The notes below the pieces were generated by a model. The model made no database searches and was not told the DNA's origin. It saw only the letters and a program-made list of their open reading frames with translations. Position numbers and translations under genes: made by a program. A stretch of 64,000 nucleotides of DNA from Cohnella fermenti (GTDB lineage Bacteria > Bacillota > Bacilli > Paenibacillales > Paenibacillaceae). Positions 37,560-46,583 of this stretch are shown here, in pieces. The stretch lies in the NCBI RefSeq assembly GCF_004801405.1, contig NZ_SSOB01000003.1, positions 124,001 through 188,000 on the forward strand, given 5' to 3'. The first letter of the stretch is position 1; each line of letters opens with the position of its first letter.

Positions 37560-39197
37560 ATGCAGCCTAAAGCGAGAATGACCTTCCGTTTCGATAACGC
37601 GGCGCCGGCCGTCAAGGAATCTCCCGCGCAGCCTCCCGTGCAACTGCAAGGCGAGACGAGCTTGTTTGATGACGCGGGACGGGGAGCGGACAATTACCCT
37701 GCGGTGCCGGCGACCGAAAGCCGCGCGGAGAAGCGAAAGCAGGCGGGGGACGACGTGCCGATCGCCGGCCAGGCGCAACGCGCCCATCCGCAGCAAGCCG
37801 CCCGCGCGAAGCGGGACGCCCTTACGCAGCAGAACGCCCTTACGCAGCAGAACGCCCTTACGCAGCAGAACGCCCGTACGCAGCAGGACGCCGGGGCGGC
37901 GCGCAAGGCGCCTTCGGCTCCAGGTTCGGGCGCGGACTTCCAGGCGTGGAACAGTCCGTACCAGGACGATATTTACGCGCTCGAAGAGATGATTCGCACG
38001 ACCGAGAGGGAGCCGGCGGCCGCTAAGGACGGCATGGTCGAGCTTCAAGAACGGCCGGCGAGGGGGTTCTCCAAGGGCGGGCCGGCACGAGCGGGAGAAG
38101 CAGGCGCGGAACGTTCGTCCGGCCCGGCGAGCCAAACGTCCGCAGCGAAGCGGGGAGAGACGATTCCGTTCCCGAAGCCGTACCAGGGGCGCCGTCCAGC
38201 CGATATCGCGGAGTCCGATTCGCCCGATCCGCTTGAGATTCCCGAGCCGCCGGAACCGCCGGACCCATTCGACGACACCAGCTACCGCTGGCTTCACGAC
38301 AGGAGCGGACACCGCCAGGACGGTCCGTCCTGGATGCGCGTGTTCATCACCGTCGTCGGCGCGATTGCGACCGGAGGATTGTTCGGCTACTTGCTGCTCA
38401 CGCTGTTCACGGGGGAACCGCTGCTTCCGACGCAAGGTGCTCAGAGCGGACAAGGGACCGTCGCGGCGAACGGGGAGGTTCCCGTTCTTGCTGCTCCGGC
38501 AACCGAAGCCGATGGAAGCGGGGCTTCGGCAAGCGCAGCAGGCGCGCAAGGTACGGCGCAGGCGGAGACGCCGACGACGGGCGAAGTTGTTCCCAGCGTC
38601 AGCCTGTACGTGCTGCAGCACGGGGTGTTCCGCTCGGAGGAGAGCATGAACGAGGCGGCGGAGAAGCTCCGGGCTCAAGGGATCGCAGCCGCAACGGATG
38701 CCTCGGACGGATACCGGGTGTATGCGGGCATCTCGCCGACGAAGTCGGAGGCGGACGAGCTTGTGTCCTTGTTGGCGGGAACGGAGGTTTACGTGAAGGC
38801 GCTAAGCAGCGATTCGTTCCAGATCGCGGGTGTCGAGGACGTGGACGAATATATCGGCTTCCTGGACGCAAGCGCCAAGCTGTACGGCAAGATCGCCGGC
38901 TTCGCGTCGGCAACGCTGACGGGACAGACTCCTTCGACGGACAACGATCTGACGTCGATCCGAACCGCTCACCAGGTGTGGCTTGAGAAGACGGGGCCCG
39001 CCGCTTCGTGGATCGAGACGGCAAGAACGTACTCCCAGACCGAGATCGAACAGCTTAACGCGGCCGTAAGCTTGCTTAATTCGTACGGCGAATCGCCCGA
39101 GGACGAGCTGCTGTGGAAGGCGCAGACCGCAACCATGAATGCGGTGTTCGCAGACCGGCAATTGCGGTCGTTTATCGAGCTGCAAGCAGGCGGCTGA
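37560..39197 (+). CDS. spoIIB: SpoIIB-like SPOR-domain sporulation protein
   Basis: A 545-residue bitopic membrane protein. A long cytoplasmic N-terminus (about 255 residues, Pro/Ala/Gln-rich) is followed by one membrane helix (VFITVVGAIATGGLFGYLLL) and an extracellular SPOR-like domain (VSLYVLQHGVFRSEESMNEA ... GYRVYAGISPTKSEADEL), then a helical tail. In B. subtilis SpoIIB helps septal peptidoglycan remodelling at the start of engulfment and lies next to maf-radC-mreB, as here. Four 18-nt tandem repeats (37818-37889) encode ALTQQN, ALTQQN, ALTQQN, ARTQQD. GGGGAGA lies upstream of the ATG. Confidence 0.8.
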   Translation: MQPKARMTFRFDNAAPAVKESPAQPPVQLQGETSLFDDAGRGADNYPAVPATESRAEKRKQAGDDVPIAGQAQRAHPQQAARAKRDALTQQNALTQQNALTQQNARTQQDAGAARKAPSAPGSGADFQAWNSPYQDDIYALEEMIRTTEREPAAAKDGMVELQERPARGFSKGGPARAGEAGAERSSGPASQTSAAKRGETIPFPKPYQGRRPADIAESDSPDPLEIPEPPEPPDPFDDTSYRWLHDRSGHRQDGPSWMRVFITVVGAIATGGLFGYLLLTLFTGEPLLPTQGAQSGQGTVAANGEVPVLAAPATEADGSGASASAAGAQGTAQAETPTTGEVVPSVSLYVLQHGVFRSEESMNEAAEKLRAQGIAAATDASDGYRVYAGISPTKSEADELVSLLAGTEVYVKALSSDSFQIAGVEDVDEYIGFLDASAKLYGKIAGFASATLTGQTPSTDNDLTSIRTAHQVWLEKTGPAASWIETARTYSQTEIEQLNAAVSLLNSYGESPEDELLWKAQTATMNAVFADRQLRSFIELQAGG

Positions 39198-39224
39198 GCG
39201 GTCGAGCGAATCTATCGAATTATT

Positions 39225-39270
39225 AGGGTTGTCTCAGAACCGCAGTTTTGCGGAGAGGCAACCCTCTTTT
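39225..39270 (+). terminator. terminator of spoIIB
   Basis: AGGGTTGTCTC pairs with GAGAGGCAACCCT around an inner CCGCA/TGCGG hairpin, followed by TTTT. Confidence 0.85.
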
Positions 39271-39372
39271 ATGGAGAGGCGCCGGCGAACGATGTATGAG
39301 TATCGATTGCCGATTGCCGCGGGCCCGCAGGCGCTTGGCAAGCGAGTTCCGAGAATGAGGTCCAATTACGCA

Positions 39373-39401
39373 TTGAACCGTCCTCGCTGTCAACGTATAA
39401 T
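39373..39401 (+). promoter_or_regulatory. sigma-A promoter before the DUF4321 gene
   Basis: TTGAAC (39373-39378), 17 bp, TATAAT (39396-39401), 40 bp before the GTG start. Confidence 0.75.
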
Positions 39402-39441
39402 GAATGGACAAGTGTCAAAAAATGGTGGGGGACGTTGAATC

Positions 39442-39684
39442 GTGAAGAAAAGCGCATGGGTTCTGGTACTGCTCGTTTTTATCGGCTTGTTGGCGGGAGC
39501 GATGGTCGCAAGGTGGCTGGATGACGTCCCCGGCCTGGACTTCCTGACGCGGTCGTTCAAGATCGACTGGTCACCGTCCGCCGACCTGCTTGTCTTGAAT
39601 TATACGATCCATATCGGACTCGACATCAGTCTCCTCAGCATTATCGGAGCGATTGCGGCCATCTGGGCCTATCGCCGAATGTAA
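39442..39684 (+). CDS. small DUF4321-like membrane protein
   Basis: An 80-residue protein with a hydrophobic helix at each end (SAWVLVLLVFIGLLAGAMVA and LSIIGAIAAIWAYRRM) and a short loop between. Size and layout fit DUF4321 proteins, found beside maf in several Bacillota; function is unknown. GTG start at 39442 with GGTGGGGGA upstream. It has its own promoter and lies 32 bp before maf, so it probably opens the maf-radC transcript. Confidence 0.75.
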   Translation: MKKSAWVLVLLVFIGLLAGAMVARWLDDVPGLDFLTRSFKIDWSPSADLLVLNYTIHIGLDISLLSIIGAIAAIWAYRRM

Positions 39685-39716
39685 GGTTGAACGAACCGGA
39701 AAGGGAAAAATTCGCA

Positions 39717-40463
39717 ATGACAACAAGCGAACCGCAACGCCCGAACAAACGACAGCAATTAGACGAACGACAGCAATTAGACGAAAATCAGCAATTAGAC
39801 GAAAATCAGCAATTAGACGAAAATCAGCAATCAGACGAAACGCAGCCAACGAGCGCTCCTGCGGCGACCCTCGTGCTCGCCTCCGCTTCGCCGCGAAGGC
39901 AAGAGCTGATCGCGAAGCTCGGGCTTCCGGTCATTATTCGCCCGAGCGATGCCGATGAGAACACGCCGCCGGACTGGAGCCCGGCGACGATTGTGGAGGA
40001 GCTGTCGCTGCGCAAGGCCAGGGCGGTTGCCGAAGCGACCGATCGCAGCGAGCTTGCGGGAGGCGCGCCGCTCGCCATCGTGGTCGGCAGCGACACCATC
40101 GTCGCCTTGGCCGGCGAAGCGATGGGCAAGCCGAAGGACGAGTCCGACGCCGAAGCGATGCTCTCCAGGCTGCAAGGCCGAAGCCATGAGGTATACACCG
40201 GAGTCACGCTGCTGGACCCGGGCACGGGACGTGCCGTCACCCGGCACCAAGTGACGAAGGTTCGCATGAAGACGCTCTCGCCGGAGCAGATCCGGCGCTA
40301 CGTCGCGACCGGCGAGCCGATGGACAAGGCCGGGGCTTACGGCATTCAGGGCGGAGGAGCTCTGCTCGTCGAGAGCATCGAAGGCGACTTCTACGGCGTC
40401 ATGGGCTTGCCCGTCTCGCTTGTGGCCGGAATGCTGGAGAGCTTCGATATCGTGCTGCCCTGA
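39717..40463 (+). CDS. maf: Maf nucleotide pyrophosphatase
   Basis: A house-cleaning NTP pyrophosphatase; B. subtilis Maf is linked to division and competence. The core starts at about residue 48 with LVLASASPRRQELIAKLGL and continues with VVGSDTIVALAGEAMGKPKDESDAEAML and DKAGAYGIQGGGALLVESIEGDFYGVMGLP. At 248 residues it is about 50 longer than usual: a 5' tract of five 18-nt repeats (39753-39842) encodes QQLDER, QQLDEN three times and QQSDET. The ATG at 39717 is chosen with AAAGGG about 12 bases upstream, so the repeats appear to be translated. Confidence 0.93.
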   Translation: MTTSEPQRPNKRQQLDERQQLDENQQLDENQQLDENQQSDETQPTSAPAATLVLASASPRRQELIAKLGLPVIIRPSDADENTPPDWSPATIVEELSLRKARAVAEATDRSELAGGAPLAIVVGSDTIVALAGEAMGKPKDESDAEAMLSRLQGRSHEVYTGVTLLDPGTGRAVTRHQVTKVRMKTLSPEQIRRYVATGEPMDKAGAYGIQGGGALLVESIEGDFYGVMGLPVSLVAGMLESFDIVLP

Positions 40464-40541
40464 ACCGCTTCAATGTTATCTGACCTCGCGATCTCAGACG
40501 ATTCCCGCGGCCGACGCGGATAGACGGGAAGAGGAAGCGGA

Positions 40542-41231
40542 ATGGAACAACGCGCTTATACGATAAGGGAATTGCCCGAGGATCAGAGGCCGCGCGAACG
40601 CATGATGCGGCAAGGCTCGGAGTCGCTCAGCCACGCCGAGCTGCTCGCCATTCTGCTGCGGACGGGAACCCGCAGCGAGTCGGCGGTGCATCTGGCGCAG
40701 CGCATCCTCGCCGATTGCGGCGGGCTTCGCCGGTTCGCGGAGAAGAGCTGGGACGAGCTGACCCACCTGCGCGGCATCGGCCCGGCGAAGGCGCTGCAGC
40801 TGCAGGCGTCCATCGAGCTCGGCAGAAGAGTCGCCCGCTCGAGGCTGCCGGAGATGCCTCGCATCACGAAGCCCCAGGACGCGGCAGAGCTCCTCATGGA
40901 AGAGCTGCGCCATTATCGCGAGGAGCATTTTATCTGCCTGTTCCTCAACACCAAGAATCAGGTCGTCGGGAGACAGACCCTGTCGATCGGCAGCCTGAAC
41001 GCTTCGGTTGTGCACCCCCGCGAGGTGTTCCGGGCGGCCATTCGGCGCAGCAGCGCCTCGATTCTGTGCGCGCATAACCATCCGAGCGGGGACCCGAGCC
41101 CGAGTCCGGAGGACATTCAGATCACGAAACGGCTGGCGGAGGCGGGGCAACTGCTCGGCATCGAGCTGCTGGACCACTTGGTAATCGGTGACAATCGATA
41201 TATTAGTTTGAAGGAAAGCGGATGCTTGTAA
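40542..41231 (+). CDS. radC: RadC/JAB-domain protein
   Basis: A 229-residue member of the RadC family. An N-terminal helix-hairpin-helix (LRGIGPAKALQLQASIELG) precedes a JAMM/MPN metalloprotease-like domain with the signature HNHPSGDPSPSPEDIQIT. The molecular role is unresolved; the link to DNA repair has been questioned. GAGGAAGCGGA precedes the ATG. The mreB promoter lies inside its 3' end. Confidence 0.93.
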   Translation: MEQRAYTIRELPEDQRPRERMMRQGSESLSHAELLAILLRTGTRSESAVHLAQRILADCGGLRRFAEKSWDELTHLRGIGPAKALQLQASIELGRRVARSRLPEMPRITKPQDAAELLMEELRHYREEHFICLFLNTKNQVVGRQTLSIGSLNASVVHPREVFRAAIRRSSASILCAHNHPSGDPSPSPEDIQITKRLAEAGQLLGIELLDHLVIGDNRYISLKESGCL

Positions 41232-41237
41232 TATAAT
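41208..41237 (+). promoter_or_regulatory. sigma-A promoter of mreB
   Basis: TTGAAG (41208-41213), 18 bp, TATAAT (41232-41237), straddling the radC stop codon. Confidence 0.7.
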
Positions 41238-41270
41238 AAGAAGGATTGTCCCAACAGGAGGTAGCAGCAT

Positions 41271-42302
41271 ATGTTTGGAGGATTTACACGAGATTTAGGA
41301 ATCGACTTGGGCACGGCCAACACGCTGGTATACGTTAAAGGCAAAGGAATCGCAGTCAGGGAGCCGTCCGTCGTCGCGCTGCGTACCGATACGAAGAAGA
41401 TCGAAGCCGTAGGGGAAGCCGCGAAGAAGATGATCGGGCGGACGCCCGGCAACATCCGCGCCATTCGCCCGATGAAGGACGGCGTCATTGCCGACTTCGA
41501 CACGACGGCTACGATGATTAAATATTTCATTCGCAGAGCGCAGAAGGAACGCTCCTTCCCGCCGCGCCACCCGAGCGTCATGGTGTGCGTGCCGTCCGGC
41601 ATCACGGCCGTCGAGAAGCGCGCCGTCGAGGACGCGACCAAGCAAGCGGGCGCCCGCGAGGCGTACACGATCGAAGAGCCGTTCGCAGCCGCGATCGGAG
41701 CCGATCTCCCGGTCTGGGAGCCGACGGGCAGCATGGTCGTCGACATCGGCGGGGGCACGACGGAAGTCGCGGTCATCTCGCTCGGAGGCATCGTGACGAG
41801 CCGCTCGATTCGCGTGGCCGGAGACGAGATGGACGAATCGATCATGCAATACATTAAGAGATTGTACAACCTGATGATCGGCGAGCGGACAAGCGAGCAG
41901 CTTAAGATGGAGATCGGTTCGGCGCTTCCGCTCGACAAGGTGGAATCGATCGAGATTCGCGGCCGCGATCTCGTGTCCGGCCTTCCGAAGACGCTGGCGA
42001 TCACCTCGGACGAGATTACCGAAGCGCTGTCCGATACCGTTAACGCGATCGTGGACGCCGTGAAGGTGACGCTTGAGAAGTGCCCTCCGGAGCTGTCCGC
42101 GGACATCATGGACCGGGGCATCGTGCTGACCGGGGGCGGGGCGCTGCTGCGCAACCTCGACAAGATGCTCGCCCGAGAGACGGGAATGCCGGTTCTTGTG
42201 GCGGAGAATCCGCTCGATTGCGTGGCGATCGGCACGGGAAGAGCGCTTGAGAACATCCATCTATTCAAGAGCAAAGGGAATTCCTCCTCCCGCAAGCGCT
42301 AG
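41271..42302 (+). CDS. mreB: rod-shape-determining protein MreB
   Basis: Bacterial actin that positions the elongation machinery along the membrane. It is 343 residues long. The phosphate-1 loop is [15 protein letters not shown], phosphate-2 [19 protein letters not shown], and the adenosine motif [24 protein letters not shown] precedes the ATG. It heads mreBCD. Confidence 0.98.
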   Translation: MFGGFTRDLGIDLGTANTLVYVKGKGIAVREPSVVALRTDTKKIEAVGEAAKKMIGRTPGNIRAIRPMKDGVIADFDTTATMIKYFIRRAQKERSFPPRHPSVMVCVPSGITAVEKRAVEDATKQAGAREAYTIEEPFAAAIGADLPVWEPTGSMVVDIGGGTTEVAVISLGGIVTSRSIRVAGDEMDESIMQYIKRLYNLMIGERTSEQLKMEIGSALPLDKVESIEIRGRDLVSGLPKTLAITSDEITEALSDTVNAIVDAVKVTLEKCPPELSADIMDRGIVLTGGGALLRNLDKMLARETGMPVLVAENPLDCVAIGTGRALENIHLFKSKGNSSSRKR

Positions 42303-42373
42303 AGAGGAACAATATTAGAACGGATAGGGAGCCCGGCGGCAGGGAAAGCAGGTGATGGGTTATCTTTAAAATC

Positions 42374-43228
42374 ATGCGCAACAAAAGACTGTTTATCCTG
42401 ATGATCGGGCTCATTTTGTTCGTCTCTTTGCTGGGATTCTCGTCTGGACGTACCGGATTGACATGGCCCGAGCGCTTCGTCAACGATGCTGTCGGAACCG
42501 TTCAGGAAGCGTTGTATCGGCCGGTCGGTGCCGTCTCGGATTTTTTCCGCGACCTCGGCCGGCTTTCCGACGTGTATGAAGAGAACGAACAGCTTCGGCA
42601 GACGGTCGCCCGCTACACGCAGGACAAGGTACGCTACAACATGATCGAGAACGAGAACAAGAGGCTGCAGGAAGAGCTTGATTTTACGGAGAGACAGAAG
42701 CAATTATATGACAATTATCGTTACCTGATCGCACAAGTGATCGGCAACAGCTCGAATCCTTACGACAAGACGATCAAGATCAACCTTGGCGCGAACGACG
42801 GAATCAAGCCGAAGATGGCGGTCATCACGGTGGATGGACTCGTCGGTCTGGTCAGCAAGGTGTCGGAATTCACTTCGACGGTAACTCCGCTGTCGGAGCT
42901 CGATTCCACCTCGACCGAGGCGATCTCGATCGCGGCGACGGTTCTCGGCAGGGAGAACCAGTCGTTCGGCATCGTCGATTACGACAAGGAGAACGGCGTG
43001 CTCCAGATGAGCAAGATCGACGAGGACGATCAGGTCGTGGAAGGGGATCTGATTGTGACGTCAGGGCTTGGCAACGTTCTGCCCAAGGGGCTCATCATCG
43101 GCACGGTCACGAGCAATCAAGTCGGCGACTTCGGACTTACGCATACGGCAACGATTGAGCCTGCCGCCAAGTTCGACCACCTGAACGAGGTGTTCGTCGT
43201 CGTTACGTCGGATATGGAAGCGCCTTGA
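42374..43228 (+). CDS. mreC: rod-shape-determining protein MreC
   Basis: A bitopic protein linking MreB to extracellular cell-wall synthases. It is 284 residues long. The N-terminal membrane helix is LFILMIGLILFVSLLGFSS, followed by a coiled coil (about residues 60-105) and a beta-rich domain with VIGNSSNPYDKTIKINLGANDGIKPKMAVI and the late motif VTSGLGNVLPKGLIIGTV. The start has only a distant GGTGATGGG; no better in-frame start exists. The stop overlaps the beginning of mreD. Confidence 0.95.
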   Translation: MRNKRLFILMIGLILFVSLLGFSSGRTGLTWPERFVNDAVGTVQEALYRPVGAVSDFFRDLGRLSDVYEENEQLRQTVARYTQDKVRYNMIENENKRLQEELDFTERQKQLYDNYRYLIAQVIGNSSNPYDKTIKINLGANDGIKPKMAVITVDGLVGLVSKVSEFTSTVTPLSELDSTSTEAISIAATVLGRENQSFGIVDYDKENGVLQMSKIDEDDQVVEGDLIVTSGLGNVLPKGLIIGTVTSNQVGDFGLTHTATIEPAAKFDHLNEVFVVVTSDMEAP

Positions 43229-43230
43229 CG

Positions 43231-43758
43231 ATGAGGATGAACCGAACGATTCTGCTGACGCTGCTTTTGCTGATGGTTCAAACCTCGATTTTCCCATGGC
43301 TGGTTCCTTCCTCATGGAGCGCCAGGGTGCTCCCTCACCTGCCGCTTGTGATGACCGTCTTCGTCGCCTTGTTCGGAGGGCGCTACAAGGCGTTCTTCTT
43401 CGGGCTCGGCTTCGGCTTGCTGGAGGACGTTCTCTTCTTCGGGGAGCTGCTGGGCACCTACGGCTTCGCCATGGCGTTCATCGGGTACTTCATCGGCCTT
43501 GTCGGCGAACGGAGGAGCCACCTTATCAGCTTCATGCTGATCTCTATCGGAGTCGGCAGCTTGGCCATGGATACGATCGTCTACTTTGTCTATAAAATGT
43601 TCCGGTTAACAGGAGATACGTACTTGTTCGCCCTCTACTGGCAGATCGTTCCGACGCTGCTCGCGCATATCGCGTTCGCGCTGCTCCTCTATGTGCCGAT
43701 CCGCAGGAAGCTGGCGAAGGCCGGAGCGGGTTCGGGCGAAGAGAAGACGGCTGCCTAG
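43231..43758 (+). CDS. mreD: rod-shape-determining protein MreD
   Basis: A small polytopic membrane protein, 175 residues with about five hydrophobic segments, beginning MRMNRTILLTLLLLMVQTSI. It contains FFFGLGFGLLEDVLFFGELLG, typical of MreD. The ATG at 43231 has GGAAG ten bases upstream; TTG 43225 and ATG 43237 are other options. It is translationally close to mreC. Confidence 0.92.
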   Translation: MRMNRTILLTLLLLMVQTSIFPWLVPSSWSARVLPHLPLVMTVFVALFGGRYKAFFFGLGFGLLEDVLFFGELLGTYGFAMAFIGYFIGLVGERRSHLISFMLISIGVGSLAMDTIVYFVYKMFRLTGDTYLFALYWQIVPTLLAHIAFALLLYVPIRRKLAKAGAGSGEEKTAA

Positions 43759-43838
43759 CCGCGAAAGCCGGCCGCCGCGGAAGGAGATCGAAGCGGCCGG
43801 ACAGAATTGTTGTTACTGTAGGGAGGGGAGCGGAAGTC

Positions 43839-44498
43839 GTGAGCGTCAAATCGGCCGTAACGATCAAAGGAACGAAGGAAGGCTTGATCTTCCTGCTGGA
43901 CGACGAGTGCGAATTCGCCGCTCTTCTGGACGAACTTAACGCGAAGCTGGACAAGCACGAGCAGCAGTTGACCGGTCCGATGGTTCACGTCTTCGTCAAG
44001 CTCGGAGCCCGTCGCCTGGAGGATGAGGATATCGAGAAGATCCGCAGCGTCATTCGCCGGCAAGGGAACTTCCTGGTGCAGAGCATCGAGAGCGCTCCGG
44101 AGGCGGACAAGCAGAAGGACGCTCCGCTTGGCTTGCAGACCTTAACCGGCATCATTCGCTCGGGACAGGTCGTTCGCCATGACGGCCACCTCCTGTTCAT
44201 CGGCGATGTGAACCCGGGCGGAGCGATCTACAGCACGGGAGACATCTTCGTGATGGGGGCGTTGCGCGGGATGGCGCATGCCGGCTGCGAAGGGAACGAG
44301 ACCTCGATCATCGCGGCTTCGCTGATGACCCCGACCCAGCTTCGAATCGCCGAGGTGATCAGCCGTCCTCCCGAGGAGTGGGCGTCGGCCGAGCCTTGGA
44401 TGGAATACGCGTATTTACGCAACGGAGCGATGGAGATCGACAAGTTGACCCATCTGCATCATTATCGCAAGGAAGCCATGTTATTTAAAGGAGTGTAA
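43839..44498 (+). CDS. minC: septum site-determining protein MinC
   Basis: An FtsZ inhibitor that keeps septa away from the poles. It is 219 residues long. The N-terminal domain (VTIKGTKEGLIFLLDDECEF) is followed by the C-terminal beta-helix (TGIIRSGQVVRHDGHLLFIGDVNPGGAI ... FVMGALRGMAHAG). GTG start with AGGGAGGGG upstream. It is 4 bp before minD. Confidence 0.96.
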   Translation: MSVKSAVTIKGTKEGLIFLLDDECEFAALLDELNAKLDKHEQQLTGPMVHVFVKLGARRLEDEDIEKIRSVIRRQGNFLVQSIESAPEADKQKDAPLGLQTLTGIIRSGQVVRHDGHLLFIGDVNPGGAIYSTGDIFVMGALRGMAHAGCEGNETSIIAASLMTPTQLRIAEVISRPPEEWASAEPWMEYAYLRNGAMEIDKLTHLHHYRKEAMLFKGV

Positions 44499-44502
44499 AG
44501 CG

Positions 44503-45297
44503 ATGGGAGAAGCGATTGTCGTTACGTCCGGTAAGGGGGGCGTCGGGAAAACAACGACCTCGGCCAATCTGGGGACCGCGTTGGCTCTCTTGGGCAAGAA
44601 AGTGTGCATGGTCGACACCGATATCGGCTTGCGCAACCTGGACGTTGTGATGGGGCTCGAGAATCGGATCGTGTACGATCTGATCGATGTCGCGGAAGGC
44701 CGTTGCCGACTCCCCCAAGCGCTTGTTAAGGATAAGCGGTTCGAGGAGCTTTATATGCTTCCTGCCGCACAGACGAAGGACAAGCACGATGTGACCCCCG
44801 AGCAAGTAAGCAAGATCGTCGAAGAGCTGAAGCCCGACTTCGACTATGTCATCATCGATTGCCCGGCCGGCATCGAGCAAGGCTTCGACAACGCCGTCGC
44901 CGGCGCGGACCAGGCGATCATTGTGACGACTCCGGAGAACGCCGCCGTTCGTGACGCGGATCGCGTCATCGGCATTCTGGACAAGCGCGGGCTCAAGTCA
45001 CCGAAGCTGATCATCAACCGAATTCGCCCGAGCATGATGAGAAGCGGGGATATGCTGGAGATCGACGATATCTGCCAGGTGCTGGCGATCGACCTGATCG
45101 GCATCATTCCCGATGACGAGCTTGTTATCCGAGCGTCGAACCACGGCGAACCGACCGTCATGAACCCGAATTCGCGCGCCGCGATCGCTTACCGCAACGT
45201 CGCGAGGCGGATTCTCGGCGAGACGGTTCCGCTGATGCAGCTTGAAGAGAAGACTGGCATGTTCGGGCGAGTCAAGAAGTTTCTTGGAATGGGATGA
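44503..45297 (+). CDS. minD: septum site-determining ATPase MinD
   Basis: A membrane-associated ATPase that recruits MinC. It is 264 residues long. The deviant Walker A is TSGKGGVGKTTTSANLG, switch regions DTDIGLRNLDVVMGLE and DYVIIDCPAGIEQGF, and a C-terminal amphipathic helix (TGMFGRVKKFLGMG) targets the membrane. AAAGGAGTG precedes the ATG. It is adjacent to minC and to the rodA-like gene. Confidence 0.97.
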   Translation: MGEAIVVTSGKGGVGKTTTSANLGTALALLGKKVCMVDTDIGLRNLDVVMGLENRIVYDLIDVAEGRCRLPQALVKDKRFEELYMLPAAQTKDKHDVTPEQVSKIVEELKPDFDYVIIDCPAGIEQGFDNAVAGADQAIIVTTPENAAVRDADRVIGILDKRGLKSPKLIINRIRPSMMRSGDMLEIDDICQVLAIDLIGIIPDDELVIRASNHGEPTVMNPNSRAAIAYRNVARRILGETVPLMQLEEKTGMFGRVKKFLGMG

Positions 45298-45303
45298 GCC
45301 GAC

Positions 45304-46452
45304 TTGCTGAACCAAATTAAGAAAATCGATTGGCTGATGGTTCTGATTCTGGGCGCGTTCATGGTCATCAGCACGCTTGTTGTCCGCAGCGCGACGCACA
45401 ACACGAATTACGTCAACTTCGACATTCGAACCCTCGAGTATTACGGGGTTGGATTCGTTGTCCTTCTGGTGATGACGCTTATCGATTATCGGCTGCTGGT
45501 TAAGGGATGGTTTATCTGGTACATCATCGGAATCGGTTCCCTTATCGCCGTTTATTTCTTCGCTCCCGAAGTGAACGGCGCGCGAAGCTGGTTTGAGATC
45601 CCGGGCTCGGGGCTTACGATTCAGCCGGCCGAGCTTATGAAGCTGTTCCTGATCATTGCGGTAGCGGCGGTTCTCGGCAGGCGGCAGGGCGATCCTCTTC
45701 GCATGAGGACCGACGTCACGGCCATCTTTATCGTCTCGTTCGTCCCGTTCGTGCTCGTCATGATCCAGCCCGATCTGGGCAATGCGATGATCTATATTTT
45801 TATCGTGTTGGGGATGCTCTGGATTGGGAATGTTCGCTATGCGTATGTCGTTATCGGCCTCGGCGCCGTCATCGGGGGCCTCGTGTTGTTCGTCAGCTTG
45901 TTCAACGCGTACAATACCGAGATCAAGGATTACTTGTCCGACCATAGCAAGACGCACTGGTATGAACGGATCAATACGTATATTCACCCGGAAGAAGCGT
46001 CCGCCGACCAACGGCGCCAGTCCGAGAACGCGAAGATCGCCATCGGCTCGGGCGGGCTGTCCGGGGACGGCTATATGCAAGGGGAATCGAAGAATCGCAA
46101 GTTCATCCCGTACCCGTATTCGGACTCGATCTTCGTCGTCATCGGCGAGGAGTTCGGCTTCCAGGGGGCGGCGGTGCTTCTGCTGCTCTACTTTATCTTC
46201 ATCTATCGAATGATTATTATCGCTTATCAGTGCTACGATCTTCGCGGCTCGTTCATTATCATTGGCATCGCCTCCATGCTGGTGTTCCAGATCTTCCAGA
46301 ACATCGGGATGATGATCGGCCTTATGCCGATCACCGGGATTACGCTCCCGTTCATCAGCTATGGAGGCACCTCGCTTATTCTGAACATGCTCTCGATCGG
46401 GCTTGTCTTCAGCATTCGGGCTCATCAGGAGAAGTACACGATGGATACGTAA
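45304..46452 (+). CDS. rodA: RodA/FtsW-type SEDS glycosyltransferase
   Basis: A SEDS family peptidoglycan polymerase of 382 residues with about ten membrane segments. Hallmarks are NGARSWFEIPGSGLTIQPAE, VMIQPDLGNAMIY, the loop SDSIFVVIGEEFGFQGA and the final TGITLPFISYGGTSLI. The first segment pattern and mre neighbours favour RodA over FtsW or SpoVE. The TTG start is 6 bp after minD, so it is cotranscribed with minCD. In B. subtilis nothing lies between minD and spoIVFA. Confidence 0.92.
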   Translation: MLNQIKKIDWLMVLILGAFMVISTLVVRSATHNTNYVNFDIRTLEYYGVGFVVLLVMTLIDYRLLVKGWFIWYIIGIGSLIAVYFFAPEVNGARSWFEIPGSGLTIQPAELMKLFLIIAVAAVLGRRQGDPLRMRTDVTAIFIVSFVPFVLVMIQPDLGNAMIYIFIVLGMLWIGNVRYAYVVIGLGAVIGGLVLFVSLFNAYNTEIKDYLSDHSKTHWYERINTYIHPEEASADQRRQSENAKIAIGSGGLSGDGYMQGESKNRKFIPYPYSDSIFVVIGEEFGFQGAAVLLLLYFIFIYRMIIIAYQCYDLRGSFIIIGIASMLVFQIFQNIGMMIGLMPITGITLPFISYGGTSLILNMLSIGLVFSIRAHQEKYTMDT

Positions 46453-46462
46453 TAATCGGCAT

Positions 46463-46500
46463 AAGACGGTATCAGGGAGAAGATCCTTGGTACCGTCTTT
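46463..46500 (+). terminator. probable terminator after rodA
   Basis: AAGACGGTA (46463-46471) pairs with TACCGTCTT (46491-46499); the T tail is short. Confidence 0.6.
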
Positions 46501-46583
46501 GGCTGTCTCGGGCTATGCGCTTCTAAACGCGATGGACTTGCCATATCGTGATAATAAGAAGCGGGACAAGGGAGGAACGGGGG

